Of a stretch of 64,000 bases of DNA, positions 36,640 to 47,719 are shown piece by piece (positions within the stretch are counted from its first letter, which is position 1; each line of letters starts with the position of its first letter). The translations under genes and the position numbers were made by a program. Origin of the DNA: Spisula solida (Eukaryota; Mollusca; Bivalvia; Venerida; Mactridae). Location: NCBI GenBank assembly GCA_947247005.1, contig OX365955.1, positions 14,241,322-14,305,321 of the forward strand, read 5' to 3'. Under the pieces are notes generated by a model. The model worked only from the letters and a program-made list of their open reading frames with translations. It had not been told where the DNA came from and searched no databases.

Positions 36640-36970
36640 AAGTTAAAACGTTACCGAGTTTTGCAGGGCCACTTTCAGAATTTCAGCCGTTCAGCCACCC
36701 TTTGACATTCATTGGGCTACCTAAGGATACTTGCGTGTCTGTCTCCCTGTGGAGACTAGTTCTCCTCTGGTATGTATGCGCCAAAATCGAGATATGGCGT
36801 CCAGAAATATCGAATATGCACATCATCACAAGTACCAATTCACACCTTCGTCGAGTGGGCATTGTGGGTTATTCTGGCTCAAAGAAATTAAGCAATGGTG
36901 CAGAGTGGGATCGAACCCGGGACGTCTCGATCCCAAAGCGTGCACCATACCTCTAGGCTATTCCTTTCTT
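36640..36970 (-). mobile_element. tRNA-derived SINE (family A), second copy
   Basis: Minus-strand head GGAATAGCCTAGAGGTATGG (A box) and CCGGGTTCGATCCC (B box). The body has GTGAATTGGTAC, CATATCTCGA, GAGAACTAGTCTCCA and TCCTTAGGTAGCCCAATG, matching the copy at 14453-14800. The open frames on the plus strand here (36630-36973) are antisense to the SINE. Confidence 0.8.
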
Positions 36971-38745
36971 TAATTGGTACCCAACGTAGTTTTGAACTGC
37001 TCTTTGTTGCTCTGTGTGGTACTAATTATATAATACACACTTTATTAACCTTATGGGGTACTACTGACTGTCATTGATATGTATGATCCACTGACCAAAA
37101 ACGTATAGATTATAGGCCAAGGTCATTTATAGAGTTGTTTGTCTGGTCGAAGGCCAGTGGTATGATCGTATGGATTAGTAACCTTGTACATGTACTGCTG
37201 TGACCAGCCATTCCTTGATCTATTTGGGATGTTCTGACTACCTGGCACAGTTTCGCATTGTTTCTGTGATGTCTTAAACTGTCATTCGAGACTTTATATG
37301 GCATTAAACACTGCATAGAATAGCCTTACTATGCTCTATATGATACCTAACACTGCTGTGAACAAGTGTTCCTGGTTCTACGAGGGTGACAAAACACTAC
37401 CTGTTATACCAGTAGTCGATCATTCCTAACGGGATAGAATATCAACTACTACGCATGATGCTGCTATTGGTTTATTAGTTTTGGGTACTCAGCACTATGG
37501 AGAAGTCATTACTGGCTCTATTAAAATCTATGTTTGCCTTGCACAGCATCATCTCCTGGTCTATAGGGGATAACACATACTAGTTCTGTTGGGCATAGCT
37601 TGTAATAGTTGCTATTATGTAACTTACACACAGCTAGAATAGTCATTTCTATGACCTGGAATACATAGCATATAAAGATCTAAGGGCAATAAAGTCTACG
37701 GATTCCAAAAATCACTATTTTTCGTTTATATTTTATAACAGTTTATCCCAATATATCATATTTATCTCAATACCATTGCACATATGTTTGATATCTTAAA
37801 CTCTACATGTTAATATTAAGTACATGTTGCACTGATTTACGATGAAATAAAACTATAAAAGACTGTGTAGTCTTCCACCTCGAATTCGCCCCTTTTCTTT
37901 ATATTTTGAAGTTACAATGTATACCCCAAATTATCACATTTGCACAATAGCCAAACTTAAGACGTTTGATATAAAAACTGTAAAGTTATTAACACCAGTC
38001 ATATTGATTAATCACAGAGAAAAGATACATGCCATTGTACCCGGTCTACCTATTCCAAAAAAATGCAGTTTTCCTCCATACATGTACTATTTAATGTTTT
38101 ACCCCAGAAATTTTGTACCATAGCTTAGTTTAAGATGATTGATATCTTAATGGCAAGTCACTATAAAATTACCACAGCGATTATTTACAAAATATAATGG
38201 CCAGTAACGTTATTTTTCACCGATTCCGAAAATTCGAATTTTTAAATGCACTTTTTAAAGTTTTACCCCCAAAATACCACCTTTTTTACCATAGCCTAGC
38301 TTAAAGTGTTTAATATCTTAATCACAAAGCACTATAAAACTATCACAGCGATTATTTACCAAATATAATGGCTAATGACGTTATAGTCCACCGATTCCGA
38401 AAATTCGCCCTTTTCCATGCACTTTTTAACGTTTTACCCCAAAATACCCCCTTTTGCATAAATGCACGGCAGTAAAATTTTGCAGTCTTCAACTGCAACG
38501 TAATAACTACATATAAATGTGATTTCTTATAAAATATGTTAAAAAATAACAATGTAGTTCACCGATTCCAAAAATTCGCAGTTTCGTTTATATTTTGGAA
38601 CTTTTACCCCAATTATCTCAAAATGCTCAAGGGTGACACAATGTCACCCGTCAGAAATTCTATTCGAAAGGTCTTGTCTACTGAAATCAGCAAAGAAAAA
38701 AACTTTATACTCCAATGCAAGGTATATTGGGTTTGGGGCCGGACT

Positions 38746-39190
38746 ATATTTGCCTTCTTCAAACACAAAGTTATCTATTCACAATGACTACAAAGAGGCG
38801 TGCTCAGAAAATGGTCATGAGCCTGTGGGACTTACCACGTTCAAAGACGTATGGTCTAGGTGTTGTCCACATATCAAGATAAGTTCACCTATTGAAGACG
38901 TATGTCGTGCATGTGAAGAATTTAGAGAGAAAATAAGTCTAGCTAGGAGTGAAGATGACAAGTTAACTGCAACAGGAAACTATCACTTGCATATATTACA
39001 AGCTAGGAAGGAGAGGGATGTGTACAAGAAATGTGTTGAAAGGTCCACTGACATGTTTAAAAGATTACAGGAACATGATCAATCTACTGGAGACAACTTT
39101 TCAATGGACAATATACATTACACATTTGACTTTTCTCAGTACGTCAAATTGCCACACCATGCCAGGGAAAAAGGGACCAACATTTTTAGA
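38746..39190 (+). pseudogene. Transposase-like family gene, middle part (split, 3'-truncated)
   Basis: It continues in frame from PPVY at 34363 with LPSSNTKLSIHNDY, TTFKDVWSRCCPHIKI, a CRAC zinc-ribbon-like pair, LQARKERDVYKKCVE and IHYTFDFSQYVKLPHHAREKG. The family normally continues with a catalytic-looking C-terminal half. Here the frame runs into a Helitron-like 3' end at about 39190 and stops at 39239-39241. The upstream part of the 38633-39241 frame belongs to the inserted element, not to this gene. Confidence 0.7.
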
Positions 39191-39194
39191 GAGG

Positions 39195-39282
39195 ACACAA
39201 CCCAATTGTTGACGGACGGACGGACGACGGACGAAGTGTGATCACAAAAGCTCACTCTGTCACTTTGTGACAGGTGAGCTAA
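39195..39282 (+). mobile_element. Pearl/Helitron-like 3' terminus
   Basis: TTGTTGACGGACGGACGGAC, then a strong hairpin (AGCTCACTCTGTCAC, TTT loop, GTGACAGGTGAGCT) and CTAA (39279-39282) followed by T. This is the same terminal plan as 21500-21592. It has replaced the 3' half of the transposase-like gene. Confidence 0.7.
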
Positions 39283-39589
39283 TAAAAACACAAATAAAAG
39301 TATCACAGTTGTTATCGAGATGTCGACATTCCCTAACGAAAGTCTATTTCTCGGGACTCGGAGTAGATAAGGTCGTCTTATTCCGCCTGTCGGAAAGATT
39401 CTTCTGTCTAATTATCCCTGTATCTCCGCCCCGGGCGGACATAATATTGACTGGTGCATAAGGGGAGCGAGCGACTAAGAGACTTGTCAAACTAGAATAC
39501 ACCATCCCTCAAATGACTGAATATACAAAGAAATACATATATAACAACTTGTGTGTTAAGGGCCACTGGGCGGATGAAATATACCAGAT
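39283..39589. other. Gene-free spacer
   Basis: It contains a GC-richer stretch around 39340-39470 (GTCGTCTTATTCCGCCTGTC and CGCCCCGGGCGG). No domain or repeat was recognised. Confidence 0.4.
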
Positions 39590-39735
39590 TTATGTAGCGC
39601 CCTTTTCATGCTAATGCACGTTCAAAGGCACTTTACATGATTGTGTTTCAGCCACAAGGGCGCAGGTGCATCCTCTACCGGTGCAGATACAGCATAATCT
39701 GACCAGAGGGACAGACTGAGAGAAAGCCCCTGAAG
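39590..39735 (-). mobile_element. SINE family B, 5'-truncated copy
   Basis: The minus strand reads GGGGCTTTCTCTCAGTCTGT ... CTGTATCTGCACCGGTAG ... CACCTGCGCCC ... GTGCCTTTGAACGTGC ... ATGAAAAGGGCGC then TACATAAA. It matches the 3' half of the full SINE at 25623-26070. Confidence 0.85.
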
Positions 39736-39944
39736 TGTTACTGTCTTTAAACTTTCTAGCCTAATAATAATCAAAAGAATGATAAAGAACTGGACTCTTG
39801 TTGGTTTTGACAGGAAAAACGTTGCATTCTTTGTGTTTATATATAACTTAACAGCCCTGTGCCAATTAGAGGCAGCTAGGCTACCATGCTGTCAATTCAC
39901 GGACATATTTTGGTACTGAAGTCACTTCAGTATCAGAATGACCT

Positions 39945-40055
39945 AAAACTGTTCATGACGTGCTACTAAAATGCTCTCGTAAAAAGGCTGGTGGTTATGA
40001 TAATATTCAATATGAACATTTTTATTATTTGCTAACACAGCATTATGCCCAGTGC
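39945..40055 (+). pseudogene. Reverse transcriptase fragment
   Basis: A short plus-strand stretch translates to KKAGGYDNIQYEHFYYLL, which matches the N-terminal RT motif K(A/S)xGxDxIxxEH of non-LTR elements. No other RT motif follows. Confidence 0.45.
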
Positions 40056-40339
40056 GAATTTTACTTAATTTCAAATGGAGACATTTATGATAATGTGACA
40101 TACATTATGCATGCTACTATGAAATTTCGAAGAAAAGATGTAACATGTTCACGTATGTTTTAATGATAAGATAGGATGATCATATGTGAGAAAATATTAT
40201 GAAATATACATAGAAGTATAGCTATAATAAGTATGCTATAGATAAATTGTGTTTAAAATGGTAATTGGTGTTACAATGTTGTGATGGGACATGATCATTG
40301 GTGTGACAATGTAGTGATGGGAGTTTATGCATTTTAAGA

Positions 40340-41100
40340 TCAGATATATTTATACAGTTCATAAATGGTATGCATTTCTTGCTTTTATTAAAACAAATGA
40401 AACGAATGTCACCAGAGGCATTAATTATTTACTCATTTCATAGAAAAACTCAAAATCATTGAGAGAGAACATAATTTTTATTATACAGGTTATGAAAATC
40501 ATATATTACATGATATAAAATATGTAGCTCATAAACATAATACATTTCATAATCATTAAACATTTGAGACAACATCAAAGAGAGGTCATGAATAGTATGC
40601 ATTTCAAGACAAAATTTTACAATACATACAGCTCATGAATAGCATGTGTTTCATAAAAGAATTAAAACAAGAGAACATTAAATTATACAGTGCATGAATA
40701 TCATGCATTTCATGAACTAATGAAACGCGCAACAGATAACCATTGAATATTATGAGTTTAATAATATGATGAGAGAAAAACATATACAGCTCATGAATAT
40801 GATGCAGTGCATGAAATGATAATATAAAGAGACAAACATATGCATCTCATAAATAGTATACATTTCATAAGATACTCATAACAACTACGAGAACGTCATT
40901 ACAACTCATGAATATTACGCATCTCATGAAATACTTTTAATCAATAATGAGAACATAAAATACATTTTATGAATAGCATGCATTTCACGGACTAATTTAA
41001 ACAATTCAAAGATAAAAATATACAGCCTCTGAATATTTCGCATTTCATGAAATAATTAAAACAATTAAAATAAAAACCATATACAGCTCATGAGTACCAT
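40340..41100. repeat. Degenerate minisatellite, ~60-70 bp units
   Basis: About a dozen variants of ATACAGCTCATGAATAGCATG, CATTTCATGAAATAATTAAA and ACAA.GAGAACAT occur in tandem order. Units are diverged and of unequal length. Confidence 0.75.
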
Positions 41101-41519
41101 CGTAGTCGGGACGTTTTTTTGTCAACCGGAACACTTTTCAACTGCACGATGGTCGAAACGAAACATAAAGCGCAGAATATTAAACGATGAACCAGAATGT
41201 AAATATCAATCATCATGCACCTTAACATGAGCCGGTTTCCACTACCAGAGCCAAATATACTTAATGCGTTTGTGGTTTCGTGATGAGTGTACCTTTGTGC
41301 AGGGACGGGTTTCAATTAATGATTACGTGGATCATTGATCGATTTGCTAATTTAGAACTTGCCGAATTAGGACTAAAGAACTACACTTTGAAAAGGAAGG
41401 GGAAGTAGCCTTCAACGTAACTAATGTCAGCGGATGTAACATTTCAATAATGTTTTAGGTCAGAGGTTTGCGATTGAATATATGAGTTCGTTTTACGCGC
41501 AGCATGTATTACAAGTAAT

Positions 41520-42160
41520 AGAACTGCAAAATGATGTGATTATTTTAATTATTACTATTATATTGTACATCTATATTGTTCTTAATTATGTATGAATGAT
41601 AAATATGTTTATGGATGGAAATACATTGGTATACCCTTCGCATGGGAACTAAAATGATTAGTATATAAACGAAAAAATCTTTTCTTTGATAATTTTCTGG
41701 TAAATAACCCAGAATAGCAAGACTAAAAACCAGCAAAACCCACCATATAAAAATACCGCTAGGACGAAAATATCCCATCATACGGTCTTTTTTCAAGAAA
41801 GTACAAGACAGAAAATGAAGAGACAATTGGAGTTTTTGAGTGAATGAGTGATGTTCGAACATCTAAAATGAGAAAGAACAGTTGAATGTTAAGCGACAGA
41901 AAACACATTAAAACACGCCATGACAAATTCTTCCAAAACACAATTGCCAAATAGAATAAATTCCAGATGTCCAAGATATTTAAAATGTTAAACACCGGAG
42001 GTGAACTTTAGAGTACAGTTTGCCAATAGACGTAATTGGAAACTACTTTAAGGATAAGGATATGCAGAACTATAAAAAAATTCCATATAATAAAAGACCA
42101 ATAACTAGAAAAAAGCACTAGGATATCAGGCCGTAATAATTCTAAATAGGTATCTTAATG
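41520..42160. repeat. Old repeat, blocks X then Y
   Basis: Block X (41520-41850) shares TTACTATTATATTGTA, GCATGGGAACTAAAATGA and CTTTTCTTTG.TAATT with 48915-49225. Block Y (42005-42160) shares AAAAGACCAATA, GGATAT.AGG.CGTAATAATTC and AAATAG with 47720-47895. The downstream copies occur in the opposite order. No ORF or termini were recognised. Confidence 0.5.
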
Positions 42161-42439
42161 GTGATATTGATATATATATATTTATTTCAGTAAAAATCAA
42201 AACATGAACAAGCAAAAGAATAAAAGATTAAATGCAAACATATAAAACTGCACATATGATTTTAAAAGTAACATAAAAGCACATACAGTCTTCTAAAAAT
42301 TGCATTAAATATCTTGTACTAGGACATGTTTTCATTTACCAAGGATAGCACAAGCTTCAGAATGGAAAAGCACAATGCCTGAAAGGGTTCCCATCGAAAG
42401 CTCTAAAGATAGATCGATACAACAACAGCAGATCTACTT

Positions 42440-42930
42440 ATAGGGCTACTTCAGGATATTTAGGGAAAAGAAGAAATTCCAACAGAATGGAGAACAGGCT
42501 TGATCGTCAAACTGCCATCTAAAGGATGGCCTGGGGACTGTCAGTACGAAATGGAGGGTCATCTAGCTGTTATCGTCGCCAAGCATTCCTGATATTCCTG
42601 AAATTAATCAAGCACTATGAAGTGGAAAGGGGCGAGCAAGCAGGGTTCCGTCAATGAAGATCACGTACAGATCAGATTGCAACGTTAACGATCACCGTTG
42701 AACTGTAACTCAAATGGCAAACAATATTGTACATATATTTTATCAATTTCCTCAAAGCTTTAGATACCATCGGTTGAACAATCATTTGGAAAATCATGAA
42801 GCATTATGGTATCTCAGATAAGAGGATCAACATCATCCGAAGCTTATACAAATACATGACCTACCATGTGATTCACAACACGGAAATTTCCATCCCTTCA
42901 CATTGTCAACAGTTATCCGCCAGAGTTGAA
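42440..42930 (+). pseudogene. Decayed non-LTR reverse transcriptase (RTE-like)
   Basis: Translation across several frames gives IPTEWRTGLIVKLPSKG, then ITLL-region remnants, EQAGFRQ.RSRTDQIATL-like, ..LYIYFINFLKALDTI-like, WKIMKHYGISDKRINIIRSLY and a CHVIHN-like ending. The order and spacing match RT domains 1-4 of the common RTE/CR1-type elements. Many stops and indels show it is long dead. Confidence 0.75.
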
Positions 42931-43089
42931 GACCTTTCTCACTAGTTGTATATTGGATAATGAAGTCAGTGACTACAGAACCAAGGGGGTTACAAATCAA
43001 TACAAAAATACAAGAAGTTTGCCACGAGAGGTAGTCACGAGTGCAAAGTTCGGTCGCCAAAATAAGGCAACGAAATGGGAACTATTTAT

Positions 43090-43716
43090 TCGTTTGTAAG
43101 CATTATATGTGAGTTTTAATGTTGTAACATAATATATAAACGGAGCTTTTGTGTTACTTCTATTTGCTATATTTTTGTCTTACTTATTTAAATTAAAATC
43201 TATAACGTTTGTATAACCATAAAATAAGTGCTACAAATTTATGTAGAACATAAATGAAAAGAGAAGGAATTGAAGACGTCAGAAAAGATAAAGGACGTTC
43301 AACTTCAGAATGGATGTGGCTTCGCCTGAGAACTTAAATGAATAGACTGAAAATAAGTATATTTTATTGAAGTAAGATTATATTTAAAAAAACTAATGGC
43401 TGAAACTGAGCATATATGCTGAATGTATGAGCGAAAGTGCAGACTTTGATCAACTAAACATGCAGAAGAAAAAATTAACTCAACATGGACTTTGACCAAA
43501 CAATGGACGGATGATTTGAATTAAAATTAGTGAAAAAGAAACAGTATGTACCTGAATATTGATGCTGTTGCAAATAAGCATTACTGTTATCATACAAAAT
43601 ATCATTTTCAAGCAATAAAATAAAAAGTGAGAGACATTTTATTTCATCTTGAATGGTAGTAACAGGGAACTGTGTTACTTTGAAAGTGATAAAGGATAAA
43701 GTGAGTCAATACGATA
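43090..43716. other. Gene-free spacer
   Basis: AT-rich, with no recognisable coding or repeat structure. It ends with the left CGATT target duplicate (43717-43721). Confidence 0.4.
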
Positions 43717-44219
43717 CGATTCACCCTTGTTACCCTGATAAAACAACATGATTGGATATTCCCAACATGATTGAAAAATGGCCGACACGAAAAATGTGAT
43801 AAGTGCATTGTTTTTGCAATATTTTCCATATAAACTATATCCAGATTGTTTATTTCAATATTCCATAATCAACATATGAAGAAAATGTACTATTTGCACT
43901 AAACAATTTGCATATAGGTAATATTTTTCACTATGTAAAGCCTTAAAGAATGTGTGGATTTTGCATTTGAGAATGAGTTTTGTACTTAAAACGTTGTAAA
44001 ACTCATTTATTGGACTCTATGTAATGAATATCATTTGGGAAGTATCGGCAGTTGTATAAACTATGATTTGGACGTTTCAATTTTTTAAAATCTTAGATAA
44101 ATTAACGCTCACCAACAATAATTCAAACATGTGTAGTATTTTTTGGATACTGACCGACGTGATTGTTAAATTTATTAGGATACTGGCCAACATGATTGTG
44201 GATAAAAACCAACATTACA

Positions 44220-44990
44220 CATTGAAATCTTGCCAATGGGATTCTCAAGGTACAAATAATTGTACATTAAAGAAGTGTGCTCATGAATTGTGGTAGCAGG
44301 TTTATGAGCATACCCGATGTAAGGCATTTCACACCCAGTCTATAGCACATGCTTTTAGGACATTTAATAATCAAAGCACTAAGAGTGCTGATGGGAGGCG
44401 ATCTGGTTGCTTCTACTAAAGCTTAAACGACTTTACACGTTTAATGTTCGTTTTCTTACTGCCGATATTGTCTTGAATGTCAAAATAGGCATATGTGACT
44501 ATATAGGCATCTAGGGTATCTAAATAGTTGTAAAAAGGGGCATATTGATGTATATGTAATACGTGTATTGAATGCGTATATCAAAAGTGGCTTTAAAATA
44601 ATACTGCGCGCCTATTTATCAGATTCTACAGTACCTTGTAATCACTTCCATCACAGCGTTAGACATCTCTAGAAAGCGGCCATATGATTGCATAACATAA
44701 CGATATACGATTAATTGATAAAACCATCACGTGACCCTGGTCTGAAGTTTCTAAAAATCGCTATACGGCTGGGACATTTGATGAACACTTCATTTTCATA
44801 TTAAAGTTCGATATCTCCCCGGCTGAGTGATTATCTGCAAAAATATCGATTCAATGAACAGTTTCACAATAATTATTGGGTATGTTGACAGTTTCTGGAA
44901 CTACTTGAATGCGGATTCACATAGCAGTCTAAAGGCGGTCCAGGTTGCATTAAGAAATGGGCAATGGTAGTATAGAGAGGCTTACGCCTA
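44220..44990. other. Interior of long-TIR element 3, left side, no genes seen
   Basis: Unremarkable AT-rich sequence up to a block near 44945 (AAAGGCGGTCCAGGTTGCAT) that probably starts the tandem element that follows. Confidence 0.4.
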
Positions 44991-44994
44991 CCAA

Positions 44995-45700
44995 AAATGG
45001 GTACAAATGTTCACCACATCAAGACGATGTGTCATGCACAAAACCCAGGCCCCTAGCTTAAAGGTCAAGGTCACACTTAGAGGTCAAAGGTTAAAAAGCT
45101 CAAATAGGCATGTGATTCGTGTCCGCTCTGTAATTTTGTCATCTCCTATTGGATATTTTATAATATTTGGTACAAATGTTCACCACATCAAGGTGGTGTG
45201 CCATGTGCAAGACCCAGGTCCCTAAGTTAAAGGACAAGGTCACACTTAGAGATCAAAAGTTAAAATTCTCAAATAGGCATGTGATTCATGTCAGATCTGT
45301 AACTATGTCATTTCTTATTTTATATTTATATTACTTGCCACAAATGTTCACATCATCAAGACGAGGTGACATGCGCAAAACCCAGGTCCCTAACGCAAAG
45401 GTCAAGGTCATACTTAGAGATTAAAAGTTAACAGGCCCAAGTATACGCTTCTGGTCTGCTTTGTTTTTTTTTGTTATTTCGTTCTGGATTTTAAAATTAC
45501 TTGGTTACATTCGCATTTACACCCTGACTCAAATGTAAAGGTCACACTTACAGACACAGCTCTTGTCTGCTGTTCAATGTCACATTTAAGCAATTACAAA
45601 CTTGTTTCAAGTTATTCCATTTGCATAGCTTTATACTTAGATGTCTGATGACAGCTTTTAGCGGGGGCATCCGTGTCCTGTGGACATATTTCTAGTTAAA
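44995..45700 (+). repeat. ~169-bp tandem repeat element with conserved end
   Basis: Three units begin ACAAATGTTCACCACATCAAG (45003, 45172, 45340) and contain CAAAACCCAGG(C/T)CCCTA and AAAGGTCAAGGTCACACTTAG. The array ends with GCGGGGGCATCCGTGTCC and a GGACATATTTCTAGTTAA terminus. I recognise this as a common bivalve repeat type. Open frames 45007-45225 and 45167-45424 are repeat. Confidence 0.75.
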
Positions 45701-46650
45701 TACTTTTTTCTGCTATATGTTGGTAAAATTCATAATAAGTCATGACAGGTAAATTTAACACATGTATCTAAATGTGCAAAATTCACCGGGAATAGGAACA
45801 GTGAATTATTGGGACCAGGCTAATTGTATTTCTAATTTAAAAAAGGGGACATATTTTCAACATATACTTAGTACATTTAGAAACGCAACGGTTTTATCCC
45901 CATTTTTTTCTTACTTGCATTATACATGTATATTTGAATTTTGTGTAGTAATGTTGTATAATCTTGTAGAAACTTGGCCATCATCCAACTTTTATCGATC
46001 GTGTTACGTAAATCCCGTGCACCGATAGAATCACAAAAAGCATGATTTCCACGTGCACCAATTACGCATGATAAATCGAACTTTTTGTAAAGTTTGCTAA
46101 TAAAAAGAAAATCACAAAAGAAATGGCATAAGTTCAGGAATAAAAATGCCATGATTGTCCGAATATGAGCAAAATCAGGCCATCCGGATGCTTATGGCAG
46201 AGATGTTTAACAGGAGTTTGCACGACGGTTAAATTATCATACACCGAACATTTCTCATCTAGAGACACGCTACCAACACACTGGCACCATTTGCGGCAGT
46301 CTAAGTTCAGGTCATGCATGCGTAACAAGCCTCCCACAGGATGAATAAGACAGCGTGAAACAGCTCCATAACAGGATCACAACTGCTGCCGACAGTGTTC
46401 AACAACTTGTTGCTCATCATGAATAAGTAATCAATCAATATTTGATCAATACTTTACATATTGACATAAAACAACGATTCCGAAAAAATAGCTAATTTAT
46501 AAAAAAAATCGTTATTTTTCGGCCGCACTATATTTATGTTCCGTTATTTTTCGGCCGCACTATACACCAAAACACTGCTCTGCACCTAAATGTAGCTCTA
46601 TGTGATAAAATGTTACAGATGTATTGATAATGGAATAAAACAGCATCAAG
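45701..46650. other. Interior of long-TIR element 3, right side
   Basis: Two minus-strand frames (45877-46152 and 46134-46337) overlap in different frames and could be a frameshifted relic, but I recognise no domain. A 24-bp direct doublet (CGTTATTTTTCGGCCGCACT at 46510 and 46542) is also present. Confidence 0.35.
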
Positions 46651-46659
46651 TAAAATTAG

Positions 46660-47160
46660 TGTAGTTTGATTGTCCATCATCAGATTGAACAAATATTGAC
46701 AGTAGAACCCAGTGTTGCGTTTCTAGATGTACTCAGTATATATTTGATAGAGTTGCCTATTCATGTGGAGGTCATGGCGTCATGATGGTGATAAAGTATT
46801 ATATGCAAAGTATCAAAGATACATGTCTTAGAGGTTAAACTTGTGTACATAAACTGTAAACTTTTGTATTTCTAAGTACGTTAGTCCAAATGGGGCATAA
46901 CATTCAACAACATGCTTGATAGAGTGCAGATGTTGTGGTCAAGACGGTTGGCAAGTATGCAAAGTATCACAGCAATATGAACATGCACTTAGGTATTATA
47001 GGTTAATACCTTGAACGTAAACTTACAAATTTGCACAAAGTTGAAAAAAGGAACATATTTTCCGATAAATACTTCATAGAGTTATCTACTCCTACGTACG
47101 TGTTCGGGTCATCCCATTATTCTTCCAATAGTGAAGCTACATATTAAATTCGCACTGAAG
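46660..47160. repeat. Degenerate ~175-bp tandem repeat
   Basis: About three units share TATGCAAAGTATCA, TTAGGT(A)TTA.AGGTTAA, CATAAACTGTAAACTTTTG / CGTAAACTTACAAATTTG and TTGATAGAGT/TTCATAGAGTTATCTA blocks. The family resembles bivalve arrays containing GGGGCATAAC. Confidence 0.55.
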
Positions 47161-47719
47161 TGCATCAATGAAAATTCAATGTTGGTCAGTATCCACTTTA
47201 AAAGATAAATCATGTTGATCTTTATCCTCAATCATGTTGGTTTTTATCCATTTTTCACACATGGGTTACTTTAAATAGTTATCACGTAGAAACGGCAAAT
47301 GTAAATAACTTACTCTAAACTAAGTCTGATAGTGAAATGAATGAGCTGTATAAACAAAAGATCTTAACCCAAAATATACAACAATATATATGTTTTATAG
47401 ACTGTCAAATAAACCCAACACAGATTTTTTTAACTTTTTATCGTATTGTGTATCACATTCACAAACATACGGATAAATAGTTTTAGTTTCATGGAAGGAA
47501 TGTACAAGTTTATCTTCATACAGCATCAGAAGGTGGTTAAACCCGTAGAGTTTGAAGAATTGGCCGAAAATGCGATGAATATGTAAACATACATCCGCCA
47601 TTTTTCAATCATGTTGGGAATATCCAATCATGTTGTTTTATCAGGGTAACAAGGGTGCGATTGGATAGAAGACTTATGGCAGCGTTGTCATTGCATGTTG
47701 AGCGACTCATGCCGCAAAT

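Larger units (their letters stand above)
35520..37660 (+). repeat. Degenerate minisatellite, units ~50-60 bp
   Basis: Recurring variants of CTATATGGTACCTAACACTGCT, ACAGTCATTCCTGG and CTATAGGGG appear in order many times (for example around 35860-35950, 36240-36420 and 37320-37600). Copies are strongly diverged and interrupted by at least two SINEs. It forms the core between the inverted arms. Confidence 0.65.
34364..38745. mobile_element. Inverted-repeat element, TAGTCCGGCCC ends, ~4.4 kb
   Basis: The ends read TAGTCCGGCCC from both sides. The arms (about 34364-35150 and 37690-38745) are inverted copies. Each arm has a unique outer block of about 290 bp (including the AAGTTTTTTTCTTTGCTGAT and GGGTGACATTGTGTCACCC segments) and then tandem units of about 180 bp carrying GGGGTAAAACGTT, CGAATTTTCGGAATCGGTG and CCATTATATTTGGTAAATAA. 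TAT (or TA) is duplicated at the insertion point. The interior is a degenerate minisatellite with SINE insertions. No transposase was seen. A 2-3 bp duplication leaves the superfamily open (mariner-like, PIF/Harbinger-like or other). Confidence 0.85.
43722..47657. mobile_element. Long-TIR element 3: CAC...GTG ends, iterons, 5-bp TSD
   Basis: The outer 61 bp of the two ends are identical inverted copies, starting CACCCTTGTTACCCTGATAA. Homology continues inward with decay (an ATGGC(C/G)GA at about 43784 corresponds to 47601 on the other strand). CGATT flanks both sides (43717-43721 and 47658-47662). An iteron, CCAACATGATTG often preceded by GGATA, occurs in both subterminal regions: near 43745, 43761, 44191 and, degenerately, 44150 and 44210 on the left; near 47190-47250, 47607 and 47625 on the right, inverted. 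The interior holds older repeats. The minus-strand frame 47395-47601 (MADVCLHIH..., 68 codons) starts inside the TIR and matches nothing I know. Confidence 0.88.

Noticed and set aside
36895..37077. Small proteins at 36630-37077
   Set aside because: They lie antisense to SINE family A and in the minisatellite.
38536..38745. N-terminal extension of the 202-residue ORF starting 38633
   Set aside because: This stretch is the right arm of the TAGTCCGG element, with an inverted copy at 34364-34570; gene homology begins at 38746.
45877..46337. Transposase gene of long-TIR element 3
   Set aside because: Two short overlapping frames show no recognisable motif, catalytic residues or continuity.
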